Below, one piece after another: positions 1-19,384 of a DNA stretch of 64,000 bases. Under the pieces are notes generated by a model. The model was not told where the DNA came from. It saw nothing but the letters and a program-made list of their open reading frames with translations, and did no database searches. The stretch comes from Paraspadella gotoi (lineage: Eukaryota > Chaetognatha). The translations under genes and the position numbers were made by a program. Within the stretch, counting starts at the first letter, position 1. Each line of letters starts with the position of its first letter. The stretch covers positions 11,569,832-11,633,831 of the forward strand of contig CM119264.1 in assembly GCA_051294375.1 (NCBI GenBank), given 5' to 3'.

Positions 1-334
1 GGGGATCAGATCTTCATCATTGAAGGGTAACATTCTCAGCATTAACAGATGAAATCATCAGCATTAAAGGATGAGATCTTCAGCATTTAGGCATTTTACG
101 ACATGAAAACAATTTTAAATATTGTTTACTGTTACTACTTTATTATCATTATTATTTTCTCTCTCTCTCCCTTCTTTTAAACGCATTTCGCAGACTTATG
201 CATGTATGGTTTATTTGTTTTCTGTGCTGAATCAACCTTGTTGCATTCGAATAAAAACCGCTTATTTAGGGATGAGATTTTCAGCATTTAGAAATGTGTT
301 ATCCCAGAGAAAGAGATGAGATATTCTGCATTAA
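1..334. repeat. Degenerate 22-bp repeat array, interrupted
   Basis: Imperfect copies of a unit of about 22 bp, roughly GGATGAGATCTTCAGCATTA, are visible at 1-90 and again from about 265 to 334. Between them, about 90-264 is unrelated AT-rich sequence that looks inserted into the array. The same unit builds the regular 66-bp satellite that follows. No coding potential is seen. Confidence 0.75.
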
Positions 335-615
335 GGGATGAGAAATTCAGCATAAAAGGATGAGATCTATAGTATTAAGGTAAGAGATATTTGGCATTAA
401 GGGATGAGGGATTCAGCATAAAAGGATGAGATCTATAGTATTAAGGTAAGAGATATTTCGCATTAAGGGATGAGAAATTCAGCATAAAAGGATGAGATCT
501 TTAGTATTAAGGTAAGAGATATTTCGCATTAAGGGATGAGAAATTCAGCATAAAAGGATGAGATCTATAGTATTAAGGTAAGAGATATTTGGCATTAAGG
601 GATGAGGGATTCAGA
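335..615. repeat. 66-bp tandem satellite built of three 22-bp subunits
   Basis: The motif GGGATGAG recurs at 335, 401, 467, 533 and 599, exactly 66 bp apart. Each 66-bp unit holds three diverged subunits of 23, 21 and 22 bp. Variant bases (AAATTC or GGATTC; TTGGCA or TTCGCA) show unit 4 matching unit 1 and the start of unit 5 matching unit 2, which suggests a 198-bp higher-order period. The array runs off the left with the older degenerate copies. Confidence 0.9.
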
Positions 616-2356
616 GGCTGAGAAGTTGAAGGAATCAGAGGTGAAGAGATTCTGAGGTCAAATCCGGCGAAATCAAGTCACGTGCGACGGACGAGAGAGA
701 CGCACCCTCGACTGACTCGAGAATCCCCTTGACGTCTCTCTCTACTCTCATCTTTCTCTGCTTTCTCTCTCTCCTCTCTCTCTTCTTCTCCTCTCGTCTC
801 CTCTCTCTCTCTCTCTCTCCGCTTCTCTCTCTCTCCTTTCTTTCCTTTTTAATTCCAATTCATTCTCTTCTCTTTATTTTTCAGTTCATTCTTCTTCTTT
901 TTTTTTCTCCCTCTCTTTCCTTCTTCTCTTTGAACTCCTATTTTTAGCATCAAGATGCGCAACCATTTATATCGGGCTAAAAGTGGGAAAAGTATTGAGC
1001 GGGTGATGAAATGAGGGAATTGAAAAATGATCCTTTTCCCGCGCGAATTCTCACATCAACCAAAAGAAAACAAATGGCTCCTCTCAAACTCCTAAGGCTA
1101 CACAAATTTTTCATGTTAAAATAAGGATTTTTTAAAAAATATATTTTCTTCAGAAAAAAGTTTTTTTTTTAGGATTTCTTTTTAATCTATTAATAATATT
1201 GTCGTTTAGTCTGTTGGTCTTTTAATTTGCCTTTCAGTCGGTCTCTCGTCTGCTCTGAACATATGAAAAGCAAAATTTTAGAAACAGAATATATGTTTGT
1301 TCAATGTTCATGTTAAATATCTTGGCTCTTCATGATCTTCTTAAATCGATTTTTCTCTCAGTCGGAATCTTCATCATCTCATTATTTAACTCTTTGGTAA
1401 ACATTTTACTGCATCGAGCATAACCATCATGTGGGATTATCTCTGTTTTAAGCTACGTTAGATTGCTCCCTATTGCAGCCTATTGTAACTTGGATTGTAT
1501 CGGCAGTTGCATCCTCTTTACTCGCACCCGCTCAATTTTCAATCTGCCATCAACTCCCAAATCGTTTCTCATCTCTCCTAATTCCTCGGCCTATTGAATG
1601 AATCACCCTGTATCCCTCTACCTCATAATTGTCTCAATCGCATTCGATCGCTCTATATCGCTCCTCATTGCTCGCCACCTTACGCCCACTCCGCATCTCC
1701 CTCCAAACTTGTCAGAATCGCTCTCCGTCGCCCTCTTCGTCGCTCTGGATCGCCGCTTCGCATTTTTTTTTGGGGTCTCGAATTCGCTTTGAATTATCCT
1801 AACGAGTCTGACTGGAACAAAAGAGCAGAGGCGCGAGAGGCGCTGCCTCTTTCCGCCGCCAGACGCGATGCGAAACTGAGGCTCATGAATTATTCCCCTC
1901 CTCATTCCCATAATTCTTCTCTGGATGAGAGGGACCCCGTATCAGAGCCCTGAGGTGTCCCCATCTCCGCCCCTCCCTGCTTGATACCATAATTAGGGGA
2001 CCAAAAGGGAGTCCCTATCGTATGTCATCCTCAGGCTTCTGCTCGGAAACGAGTGTTTGATTCGCAATGATTTACAGTCCACTAAAGAGGTTAAAAGTTC
2101 AAAATTAAATAATCCGAGAACAAAGCCACATCGATCTCAGAACGGATCGGTGGATGAAAAGGGCTCCGCCTTAGGACCCCAAGATTTTTCTCAGCTGAAG
2201 GCCCCTGAGACATCACCTCATGAAAAGAAATCAGCTGCGTCAGGTCGGAGGTCATTAACCGAATAAAGAGATGGCAACAGTCTGTAGCAAACTGCTTCAA
2301 ACCGGTGATTTCGTATTATTAATATTTCAAACATTAAATTCTCTTTTTGTTCCAAG
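616..2356. other. No supportable gene
   Basis: A CT-rich stretch lies at 736-930, followed by AT-rich sequence to about 1400. Plus-strand open frames exist at 1594-1953 and 2057-2266 (119 and 69 residues). Neither shows a recognisable domain, and neither has convincing splice sites. I treat both as unsupported. Confidence 0.5.
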
Positions 2357-2408
2357 GGGATCACGACAAACGCCCTCGGTCAGAATTTAATCTGCCATCG
2401 GTATTTAG
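2357..2408 (+). CDS. Candidate micro-exon, unknown protein
   Basis: A pyrimidine-rich tract ending TTCCAAG precedes this 52-base stretch, and it ends at a strong donor, TTTAG|GTAAGT. In one frame (two leading bases, two trailing bases) it reads GDHDKRPRSEFNLPSVF without a stop. Both splice sites are good, but no partner exon with a matching phase was identified. The protein is not recognised. It could be chance. Confidence 0.2.
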
Positions 2409-2600
2409 GTAAGTCGCGGAATTTAATGAAAATGATACAACCAATATGATAAAATGAAGGATTAATTTTCTTTGGCTATTTTAACACAATTTTAAATTAA
2501 AAACTTGTTTTAGACACTAATCTTTCACCTCCGCCCAACCATAGAAAGGCAATTAACATCTCCGCCTCTTTTTCACAATGGAGTCAGAAATTGGCTCCAA

Positions 2601-2603
<3 letters not shown>

Positions 2604-2678
<75 letters not shown>
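2604..2678. repeat. (CT)n microsatellite
   Basis: Nearly pure CT dinucleotides, about 37 units with one TTC interruption. Confidence 0.95.
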
Positions 2679-2682
<4 letters not shown>

Positions 2683-2876
2683 CCCATCCATCTAAACGCA
2701 TTATTTATTTACAATTCAATGGTTTTAACTTTTCATTTTCGCATTGACTCCTGAAGACAGAAGGAGATCCAAATTCGATCATTCTCGCGATGGCAATAAT
2801 TTCGTTTGGTCGAGGAATAACAGATTCAACTAATGAAATCGTCAATTGAAGCGAAACGTCGATTCCGTTTTGATGA

Positions 2877-2877
<1 letters not shown>

Positions 2878-2910
<33 letters not shown>

Positions 2911-2920
2911 NNNNNNNNNN
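2878..2920. repeat. (TCG)n microsatellite running into a 10-N gap
   Basis: About ten GTC/TCG trinucleotides at 2880-2910 are followed directly by ten N at 2911-2920. The repeat probably caused the assembly gap, so its true length is unknown. Confidence 0.9.
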
Positions 2921-3277
2921 GCCTTTTTCCTCTGCCCCGATATCCCCGCTTTTCATGATTTAAATTATATCCTACTATAATTGGCCAGCTAAAATTTAAC
3001 TTTTTACCACGAATAAGCTCTTTTTTTTAAAGTTTATGATAATTTCGCAGATTACGACATTTTGCATCATAAAAATTGCGTAGATAAAGCAGCTCGTTTT
3101 TCAAACAAGCGAGATCGTCAAAGTTATTATTAACCCAATAGCCTGGTAGCGCGCCATTTATGCAAATTGGTTTTTGTTATGGACGGAGAGAAGGTAAATG
3201 GAGAAGAAGAGAAAGGCAAGGAAGGTGGGTGAGGCGAAGAAAGGAGAGTAAGGGATTGGGTGAGATTTGCCTAAAAG

Positions 3278-3400
3278 GTTTTGATCGAAGACGACGAGGA
3301 CGACGACGACGACGAGCGTGCTCAGTTGCAAAAGTCGCTCAACTGGAATAACTGGAAGAAAAAGAAGAAGACGAATGGTTCGTCCCAACTCAACAACTCG
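3278..3400 (+). CDS. Candidate exon A, unknown acidic/basic protein
   Basis: Open in one frame for exactly 41 codons between a possible acceptor (CCTAAAAG) and a strong donor (AACTCG|GTAAGA). The peptide begins with an acidic run (VLIEDDEDDDDDERAQLQ), then SLNWNNWKKKKKTNG, and ends SSQLNNS. It ends in phase 0 and joins in phase to the stretch at 3522 across a 121-bp intron, a length like other introns here. The upstream acceptor has a weak pyrimidine tract, and the acidic run comes from a GAC repeat, which weakens the case. The family is not recognised. Sites and phase are seen; that this is a gene is inference. Confidence 0.35.
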
Positions 3401-3521
3401 GTAAGAATTCATACTCAGTTTTTTTTTCATTTCTAGCGAAATCAGAACCTAACCATTATTATCATTCCGTATTATATCAAGTATAATAAGTTTTACAACA
3501 TATTGATATAATCTCAATCAG

Positions 3522-3734
3522 GATCAGTTTGCCAACGATCGACTTGCAATTCCTTACGATAACTCTGCTGACCAGCCAGTAAATAACACGTCCGACTCTT
3601 CTGCCCGCACAGAGAAGGCGTTGTTCCACCGAGCAGCAACTTTGGCGGGAAAACTAAAGACGCGAGGGGATTTATTCTTTGATCCGCCGCTTAACTCGTC
3701 GGCAACGATTCTGGCGCGAGAACCGGAACCATAG
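3522..3734 (+). CDS. Candidate exon B, C-terminal part of the same unknown protein
   Basis: Acceptor ATCTCAATCAG at 3511-3521, then 70 codons and TAG at 3732-3734. It continues exon A in phase 0. The peptide is hydrophilic and varied in composition: it starts DQFANDRLAIPYDNSADQPV, includes KALFHRAATLAGKLKTRGDL and ends ILAREPEP. There are no transmembrane segments and no cysteines. No poly(A) signal was noted close downstream before the GA microsatellite at 3790. A cDNA read across 3400/3522 would settle it. The frame could also be chance. Confidence 0.35.
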   Translation, partial: DQFANDRLAIPYDNSADQPVNNTSDSSARTEKALFHRAATLAGKLKTRGDLFFDPPLNSSATILAREPEP

Positions 3735-3786
3735 ACTTGTTAGTGGAGACGAGGAGAGCAAATAAATGAGAGGAAGAAGGGGCGCG

Positions 3787-3789
<3 letters not shown>

Positions 3790-3854
<65 letters not shown>

Positions 3855-3865
3855 AGAGAGAGAGA
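3790..3865. repeat. (GA)n microsatellite
   Basis: About 37 AG units, with a few GGAGAGG interruptions at the right end. Confidence 0.95.
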
Positions 3866-4416
3866 ATTTATATCCGATTTGCTTTCCGATCATTTATTCT
3901 TCCTCGAGTGTCTTTTTTTCTTCCTTTCTCTGCCTCCGTTTTTCTAGTCATAAGTTTTTTCTCCCCACTTATTTATTTTTCTAGGAAAAAAAGGAAAGAT
4001 AAGGAATGGAAGATATAATAAAAAAGGAAAAGAGGGGGGAAAAAGGAAGGGAAAGAATAAGAGTAGGAAAGGGAAAGAGGAATGAATCTAATGATGGAGA
4101 GCGAGCAAAATAAAGTATTTTCTCGGCCGATGCACAGATGTTCTGTGTATGTCGACGTAAACAAGAAGGGCGAGTCCTCGCGTAAATAAACAACAATTAC
4201 ATCTACAATTTGTTCGTGTAGAAAGAGAAAACACTTCAAGAGCAATCGAAAGATGGTAAAGGAAAAGAAGAAAACAAAAGAAAGAAAAAGGAGGCAAAAA
4301 ACCTAAAGAAAGAGGAACGAACGAATTGATAGGACATTTTTACCGGATGTAGGGATTTATGGCGACGGAAAAATCTTGAACGAAAGGACTGAAAGCTAAG
4401 AGAACGAATTCGGCTT

Positions 4417-4469
<53 letters not shown>

Positions 4470-5087
4470 AGATATTTATCACAGGTTTTTTTTCTTTTCT
4501 ACTGTATTTTAAGTAGGACGTAATTTCGACGCCGCCCCACCCGCTTTTACCCGGAAGTTTCTCTCTAACTTCAACGTGTGGCTCCATTTCAACCGCGAGC
4601 GGCGCGATTCCAACACTCGGCGCCGAAAAGTTTTTCACAGAAACGCTTTCCGTCGTCTTAGACTCTGCCGGCGCCTTCGTCAACTTTGGGCGTGGAATTG
4701 TTGCCAACAGCAATCTCTCATGCGAACTGTCTCGTCGGCGCAATCTCAGCAGCCGACGTCGGCGCCGAATTTGCCTTTAAAAACAACCGGAAGCCGAAAA
4801 GTGGGGCTGTCTCGGCGACGCTGAAGGCGAGGAGCGACGCGACGCGAGCTGCGCCGCCACGAAGCGGCGACGCCGATCGAGCTGCCGGTCGGTGATAGAG
4901 TGACGAAGTGTCGATGCATATGCGGGGAATGGAATCGGGTGGGCGGAGAAAAGGGAAGAACCCCCGGGGGAAGCTTTTCTGTGAAACTCACCCCCTGTTC
5001 TTCGCCCTCAGAGTCATTTGTTCGAGGGAAAGAACCCGAGAGTAAAGGGGGCGGCGCAACATTTTTTTCCCTTTTCTCTTTCCTAAA

Positions 5088-5092
<5 letters not shown>
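3866..5092. other. No supportable gene; polypurine tract and GA repeat
   Basis: About 3984-4320 is almost pure A/G on the plus strand, followed by a (GA)n array at 4421-4465. A GC-rich block at 4560-4900 is open in several frames on both strands, so its openness carries no weight. No domain was recognised. Confidence 0.5.
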
Positions 5093-5123
<31 letters not shown>

Positions 5124-5132
5124 TCTCTTTCT

Positions 5133-5216
<84 letters not shown>

Positions 5217-5219
5217 CTC
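5093..5219. repeat. (CT)n microsatellite
   Basis: About 125 bp of CT dinucleotides with short TTCT interruptions. Confidence 0.95.
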
Positions 5220-5281
5220 ACACAAACGAGGTTTCAAAGTCTTTACCATCAGCGATTGAAATTCAATCCCCTTCTTTTTCA

Positions 5282-5468
5282 GAATCTTCAACCGGGACGC
5301 CACCCCGTTTTATATTTCAGCAATTCTTACCGAAGACTGCCTTCAGTGATTCCCTTCCTAACACTCCCATGGCAACCGACATCCATCCAAGCCACATCCC
5401 TTCACCCTGCACCCCTCCCCCTCTCCCCGACCGAGAGGCCATCAAACTCTCGCCTCTTTTTTCCCCTT
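5282..5468 (+). CDS. Candidate proline-rich terminal exon, unknown
   Basis: A good acceptor (CCCCTTCTTTTTCAG) precedes a frame open for about 62 codons to TAA at 5466-5468. It reads through FIFQQFLPKTAFSDSLPNTP and SPCTPPPLPDREAIKLSP. Two other frames are also partly open, there is no clear poly(A) signal and no phase partner was found. The protein is not recognised. Confidence 0.22.
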
Positions 5469-5506
5469 AAATCGAGATTTGTTGTCGATTTCTCACCGAA
5501 ATTAGG

Positions 5507-5529
5507 ATGAAGGAGAAGACGAAGAACAG
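5507..5529 (+). CDS. Candidate short first coding exon
   Basis: ATG followed by seven codons (MKEKTKN plus two bases) and an excellent donor, AACAG|GTAAGT. It lies just after the candidate terminal exon ending at 5468. No matching downstream exon (phase 2) was found before the repeats, so only the donor and ATG support it. Confidence 0.2.
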
Positions 5530-15178
<9,649 letters not shown>

Positions 15179-15258
15179 AAGAGAGAGAGAGAGAGAGAGA
15201 GATGAGAGAGAAGAGAGAGAGAGAGAGAGAGAGGAGAGGAGAGAGAGAGAGAGAGGAC

Positions 15259-15290
<32 letters not shown>

Positions 15291-15307
15291 AAGAGAGAGA
15301 GAGAGAA
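15179..15307. repeat. (GA)n microsatellite, interrupted
   Basis: GA dinucleotides broken by GATGAG, GAAGAG and GGAGAGG motifs, about 128 bp. Confidence 0.93.
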
Positions 15308-15939
15308 CTCTTGGAACCCCGGTTAACTAAGGGGAGGGATAACGCGGCGCGAAATACTCTAGAAAAACTCTGAGAGTCTAGAACGAGGATGGAACGAGAT
15401 GGAATCGGCGGTTAATGGGCGATGACGACGACGACGACGACGACGAGGACGACAACGACGTACTTATGCGATCTGTCGCATGGCGTCGAGGTTGAACTCG
15501 TGGGAGAATCGATCGCTTGACNNNNNNNNNNTGAAAGGAGTGGGAGAGAACGAATAGATGGCGTGGGTGAATGAGAGATGGGCGTGGCTGAGTTGCGAGC
15601 GGCGAAGAGAACGAGAAAAGCTAAGCGGAATGAAATGAAGATATCGCGCCAGACTCGTTGCGGTCGGTGAAAAATAAAATAAAAGGATCGAAACGAAATT
15701 GTTCTTAGTTATTATTGGGCGTTTGATGGTCAAATGGATCGATTGAAAGAAAGGATTTGACGTCAAAACAATCTTAATTCCAAGATCTATATTTTGTTAC
15801 AACAAAGAAAAGTGTATACTGTCTTTATCACATTATCTACGCAAAACTAAATTACTTAAAGAGTAGAGACGAAGCCGAGTTGAATCGAAGAATGCGTATA
15901 ACCGCGAGGGTGGATGTCTCGGAGGTGCGAGAGCGGCCC
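15308..15939. other. No supportable gene; contains a 10-N gap
   Basis: A (GAC)n block at 15420-15446 precedes a 10-N gap at 15522-15531. No recognisable coding sequence. Confidence 0.55.
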
Positions 15940-16058
15940 GCGGAGGTGCCCGCGGAGGTGCCCGCGGAGGTGCCCGCGGAGGTGCCCGCGGAGGTGCCCG
16001 CGGAGGTGCCCGCGGAGGTGCCCGCGGAGGTGCCCGCGGAGGTGCCCGCGGAGGTGCC
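15940..16058. repeat. 12-bp GC-rich minisatellite
   Basis: About ten near-identical copies of CGCGGAGGTGCC. Because 12 is a multiple of three, every frame stays open: the plus strand could encode PAEV repeats, the minus strand GTSA or GHLR repeats. No splice site or start links it to a gene, so the openness is not evidence of coding. Confidence 0.95.
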
Positions 16059-16165
16059 GCCGCCCATCGCGCGCCAAAGAAAGGAGTTGCGAAGTGGAGT
16101 CAAGGCGAAAGTGATGAATGTCTTCGACTAATGACTTGGACTCAATCAAGTCTCCGGCAGTCGTT

Positions 16166-16167
<2 letters not shown>

Positions 16168-16215
<48 letters not shown>
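16168..16215. repeat. (CT)n microsatellite
   Basis: About 24 CT units. Confidence 0.95.
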
Positions 16216-16217
<2 letters not shown>

Positions 16218-16431
16218 CACACACTTTGTCTTTCTCTACGTCACCTCTCTTTTTCTCTTTGTTCCTTTTATTTTCTCTTGTTCTATTCTTGTTCCCTTCT
16301 TTTCCTTTCCCGACTTCTTCTCTCGTTTGTCAAGCGACGTCGAACAGATAAAGTTCCTTTCCTTTTTTTCCCTTATTTTTGTTTCTACTACGATCTTCAA
16401 TACATTTAAACCAATGTTAAAAACGCGTGAT

Positions 16432-16437
16432 TTTATT
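16432..16437 (-). terminator. Poly(A) signal of the CBM14-SRCR gene
   Basis: AATAAA on the minus strand, 114 bp beyond the TGA stop of the SRCR exon, at a normal distance for a 3' end. Confidence 0.65.
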
Positions 16438-16550
16438 TGTATCGATATTTAAGCGAAAAATATTAAAAGACACATGATTAAAACACATCACTCCACTGGA
16501 CCATCCCCAACGCACTCTTTCACTCCGCCAAACCACACCCCGTCTCCCTT

Positions 16551-16858
16551 TCACCACTTGAAACACTCCACCCCAACGTCCTCCACGTGACCGCAGTCGT
16601 GATCTCCCCACGAGTTGCGCGCGCAATCTTCGATCGTTCGTTCGTCTCCATCGCACTCGAGCTGATCGACCCAGACGGGACCCGATCCTGGGCCGAAGAC
16701 CTCGGGATCGAGTGCCACGCCCCTAGCGAATCCCAACATCCGGCAGACGACGGTGGCGTCCGCGTTGCCGAAGGCGTCGTCGCAAACAGTGCCGAATTCT
16801 CCGTCGTGGAGAATGGCGACGCGACCGGAAGTGGTGCCACCGCCCAGGAGGCGCACCT
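16551..16858 (-). CDS. SRCR domain, terminal exon of a secreted CBM14-SRCR protein
   Basis: Encodes one complete scavenger receptor cysteine-rich (SRCR) domain of about 100 residues, an extracellular ligand-binding fold. It opens VRLLGGGTTSGRVAI, passes EFGTVCDDAF, VVCRMLGF and FGPGSGPVWVDQLEC, and ends HEDVGVECFKW-type residues (here HVEDVGVECFKW) before TGA at 16551-16553. Six cysteines fit the group A pattern: VCDD, VVCR, LECD, EDCA, HDCG and VECF. With the acceptor ending at 16859 the exon starts in phase 1, matching the phase-1 end of the CBM14 exon upstream (17414-17614) across a 555-bp intron. AATAAA follows at 16432-16437, so this is probably the C-terminal exon. Upstream exons were not found; the full protein may be longer, as in neurotrypsin/Tequila-like proteins that combine these modules, but no protease domain follows here. 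A donor inside the last codons is a less likely alternative to the stop. Confidence 0.9.
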
Positions 16859-17055
16859 CTTTCGTTCCGACGCCTCATGACCGGGCGGAGGGGTTTGCGA
16901 AAAGGATGGATTGATTTATTGATCGATCGGTTTTATTTTTTTTCTTTCGTTTTCTTTTTTTTTACTTTTCTTTAAAAAAAAAATAATATTCTTAATTGTT
17001 ATTTGATTAATTAATCGTTATGTTTTATCTCTCTTTTCGTTGTATTTTTGTAATT

Positions 17056-17133
17056 AATGAAAAACGACAATTTTAATGGCTTTAACAACGATTGTTCAAA
17101 AAAAAAAAATCATTAAAATTGTCGTTTTTCATT
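17056..17133. repeat. Perfect 23-bp inverted repeat in the SRCR gene intron
   Basis: Arms at 17056-17078 and 17111-17133 are exact reverse complements (left arm begins AATGAAAAACGACAATTT). The 32-bp loop holds a smaller palindrome, AACAACGATTGTT. It would form a strong stem-loop in the intron RNA of the minus-strand gene. It resembles a miniature element, but no target duplication was recognised. Confidence 0.85.
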
Positions 17134-17220
17134 GATTAATCTTGACTTAATCTTTACTAAGGACGAGGACTGCAATCTCTTCACAATCACGAAGATTGAA
17201 GAACTTGACCCACAAACAAT

Positions 17221-17345
17221 TTGACAAACACAATTTGACAAATTTGACAAATTTGACAAATTTGACAAATTTGACAAATTTGACAAATTGACAAATTGAC
17301 AAATTTGACAAATTTGACAAATTTGACAAATTTGACAAACACAAT
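17221..17345. repeat. 9-bp (TTTGACAAA)n minisatellite
   Basis: About twelve copies of TTTGACAAA, two lacking one T, flanked by ACAAACACAA repeats, within the intron between the CBM14 and SRCR exons. A 10-N gap at 17376-17385 follows, with CTTGACC sequence on both sides, so the array was hard to assemble. Confidence 0.92.
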
Positions 17346-17413
17346 TTGACAAACACAAACACAAACAACTTGACCNNNNNNNNNNTTGACCCACAAACAA
17401 TTTGCTCTCCTAC

Positions 17414-17614
17414 CCGAATTCAGATGGCATCCGGCGACCCGAGGGCTTTCGCATCTTTCCGACACTCGGTCCCAATGCAGCCAACCCGGGCACCACATCG
17501 TCGTCAGCCTCTGAGAGGGCGTCTCGAAAAATTCGCAGACGAAATACGCGCTGCAGTCTGGGTGGGGAAAGGTTTCGCCATCGTAGTTGCAGGACGGGAG
17601 ATAAGGCGGACGAG
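17414..17614 (-). CDS. Chitin-binding Peritrophin-A (CBM14) exon of the same protein
   Basis: Read on the minus strand with two leading bases, this 201-bp exon gives a full CBM14 domain. It contains SCNYDGETFPHPDCSAYFVC, then a loop, then MWCPGWLHWDRVSERCE and SPRVAGC. The six-cysteine spacing and the aromatic YFVC and CPGWLHW segments are the family signature for binding chitin in the extracellular matrix, cuticle or gut lining. The acceptor is ATCAG| at 17615-17617 and the donor |GTAGGA at 17408-17413. Start and end are both phase 1, the symmetric exon typical of shuffled modules, and it joins SRCR in phase with HLNS before VRLLGG. A signal peptide must lie upstream but was not identified. 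Coding was recognised from domain motifs, since other frames here are also open. Confidence 0.88.
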
Positions 17615-18880
17615 CTGATTCGAGAATGAGACAAGTTGAGAAGGCAAGTTAGAAAATTATATTTGTTGTATCTCGACTCGGTTCTTTCTCTTCTTTATTT
17701 GCGCCGCGAGTACTCGCGGGCAAAAAAATGTTTTTTAGCCATGTCATGTCATGTCATATCATGTGATTAAAAGGGAAATACACGTCAAAATAATGTCACT
17801 GCGGCGCAACTCATTGGAATTACCGTTTTTGTTTTTTAAAAAAAAATAGTTTTTTAAAAAAATTCTTCTTAAATTTTACACAGCAATATTTTTACAGGGT
17901 AAATTGAAAAATGATTAAATACTACTCACGGTAACTGTTAGTAAATCGTATGAAGGAGAAGGCGAAAAGGATAAATAGCGAATGATTTGTTGGTGAAATC
18001 TTGAAGAAAAAAAGGAAAAGAACGTTGATCATTTTGATATTTTTTTTTTCCACTCTCGTCTCGTCTGACGCATTTAATTTAGTTCATAGACATAATTTTG
18101 TGTTGATTTGCGAACCGAATGGCAACCACTCTTTTGTTTTCCTGTTCAAAGATCGTTACAAAGTTTCGATCGCTACCCAATAGAATAGAGTACATTATAC
18201 ATTATACAATATACAATGTGCCCTGGTGATGTAACTTTGCCCGAAGGGAGGAATGATTGACTCGCGGTCCGAATGTAAATGAGTCATTTCGGCCAAAAAA
18301 GACTCCGTCCCAAAGAGAAGCCTGCAGAACCTCATTTGATATTCATAAATTTGTCGTCGTTGTCGTTTTCGTCGGCGTCTTCGCTCGGATCCTGCCCCAC
18401 ATTTCGAACCCGTCTTCTTGCCCCCCTCGAAGCACACCCTCCCCCAAAGTCAGGGTCAGGATTGTACAGTCGGTCGATGGTTGAGTCTTGATACTAAACG
18501 GATCTCGATGAGTTGATGACGAGATTTAGCCATGATGTAGCCATGATGTAGCCATGATGATGTAGCCAAGATAAGGCAAATCAGATTGACATGCTCTGAT
18601 TGTATATTATTCAACCTAAAAATAAACAAGATTAATTTGGCATACAAATCGATTGCAATTCGTTGAAAAAATGTGGAAAACTCGTGTCCCATTCAAACGT
18701 AACTCAGTTTTGTGAAAAACGAAGTCTGAAAGACGAAGAGAACGATTATCAACTCGAATGTGTCGCTGAAAAATCATCAAAACGGAAATGAAAATAGACG
18801 GCGCCCCTTCTACGTCTAGAACTATGGACGAGAGAGAGAGAGAGGACTGAAGAGAGAGAGGAGAGGAGAGACGAGAGAGA

Positions 18881-18939
<59 letters not shown>

Positions 18940-19025
18940 TAATTCTGTGTTTGAATTCCCCTCCGATCGTTTCAACAGTTTTATCGCCGTTTTTTCCTTT
19001 TTCGAATGAGAGAGGAGAGAGAGAG

Positions 19026-19069
<44 letters not shown>

Positions 19070-19384
19070 GACGAGAGAGAGAGAGAGAGAAGAGGAGAGA
19101 GAGCAGACGACATTGGCGGTGGTGACTTCAAGTAGGGTGATGTTGGTGGTCGAGGGTAATGGGTGGGCGGAGTCGGAGACTTAGGGGTCATGAGTGGGTG
19201 GAGTCGATGGGTGTCTGGGTCGCTTGGTGTGGCGGGTTTAATGTGAATCGGAGGGCCGAGAGGGGAAGTCGAAGATGGGGGGAGGGGGGTGAGATGTGTG
19301 AGGGGAGGAAAAGCGAGAGTTTCATTTCGTTCCCCTCACTTTCGAAAAAAAAAAGCGAAGCGTCCTTTTATCGCGGTTTCGCAG
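17615..19384. other. No supportable gene; GA repeats and small direct repeats
   Basis: AT-rich sequence, expected to hold upstream introns of the CBM14-SRCR gene. A short CATGT repeat lies at 17740-17764 and a repeated AGCCATGATGT at 18528-18560. (GA)n arrays lie at 18830-18937 and 19005-19105. Short cysteine-containing frames were checked for extra CBM14, LDLa or SRCR modules, and none was convincing. Confidence 0.5.

Noticed and set aside
1-615. CRISPR array
   Set aside because: Repeats are contiguous with no unique spacers, and the window is eukaryotic; this is satellite DNA.
18001-18183. A 60-residue frame with a hydrophobic start as a secreted peptide
   Set aside because: It begins with TTG, not ATG, and has no poly(A) signal or partner exon.
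18640-18800. A cysteine-containing plus-strand frame (contains TQFCEKRSLKDEENDYQ) as an exon
   Set aside because: The frame looks protein-like, but no acceptor lies before most of it, and it shows how easily chance frames look real in this genome.
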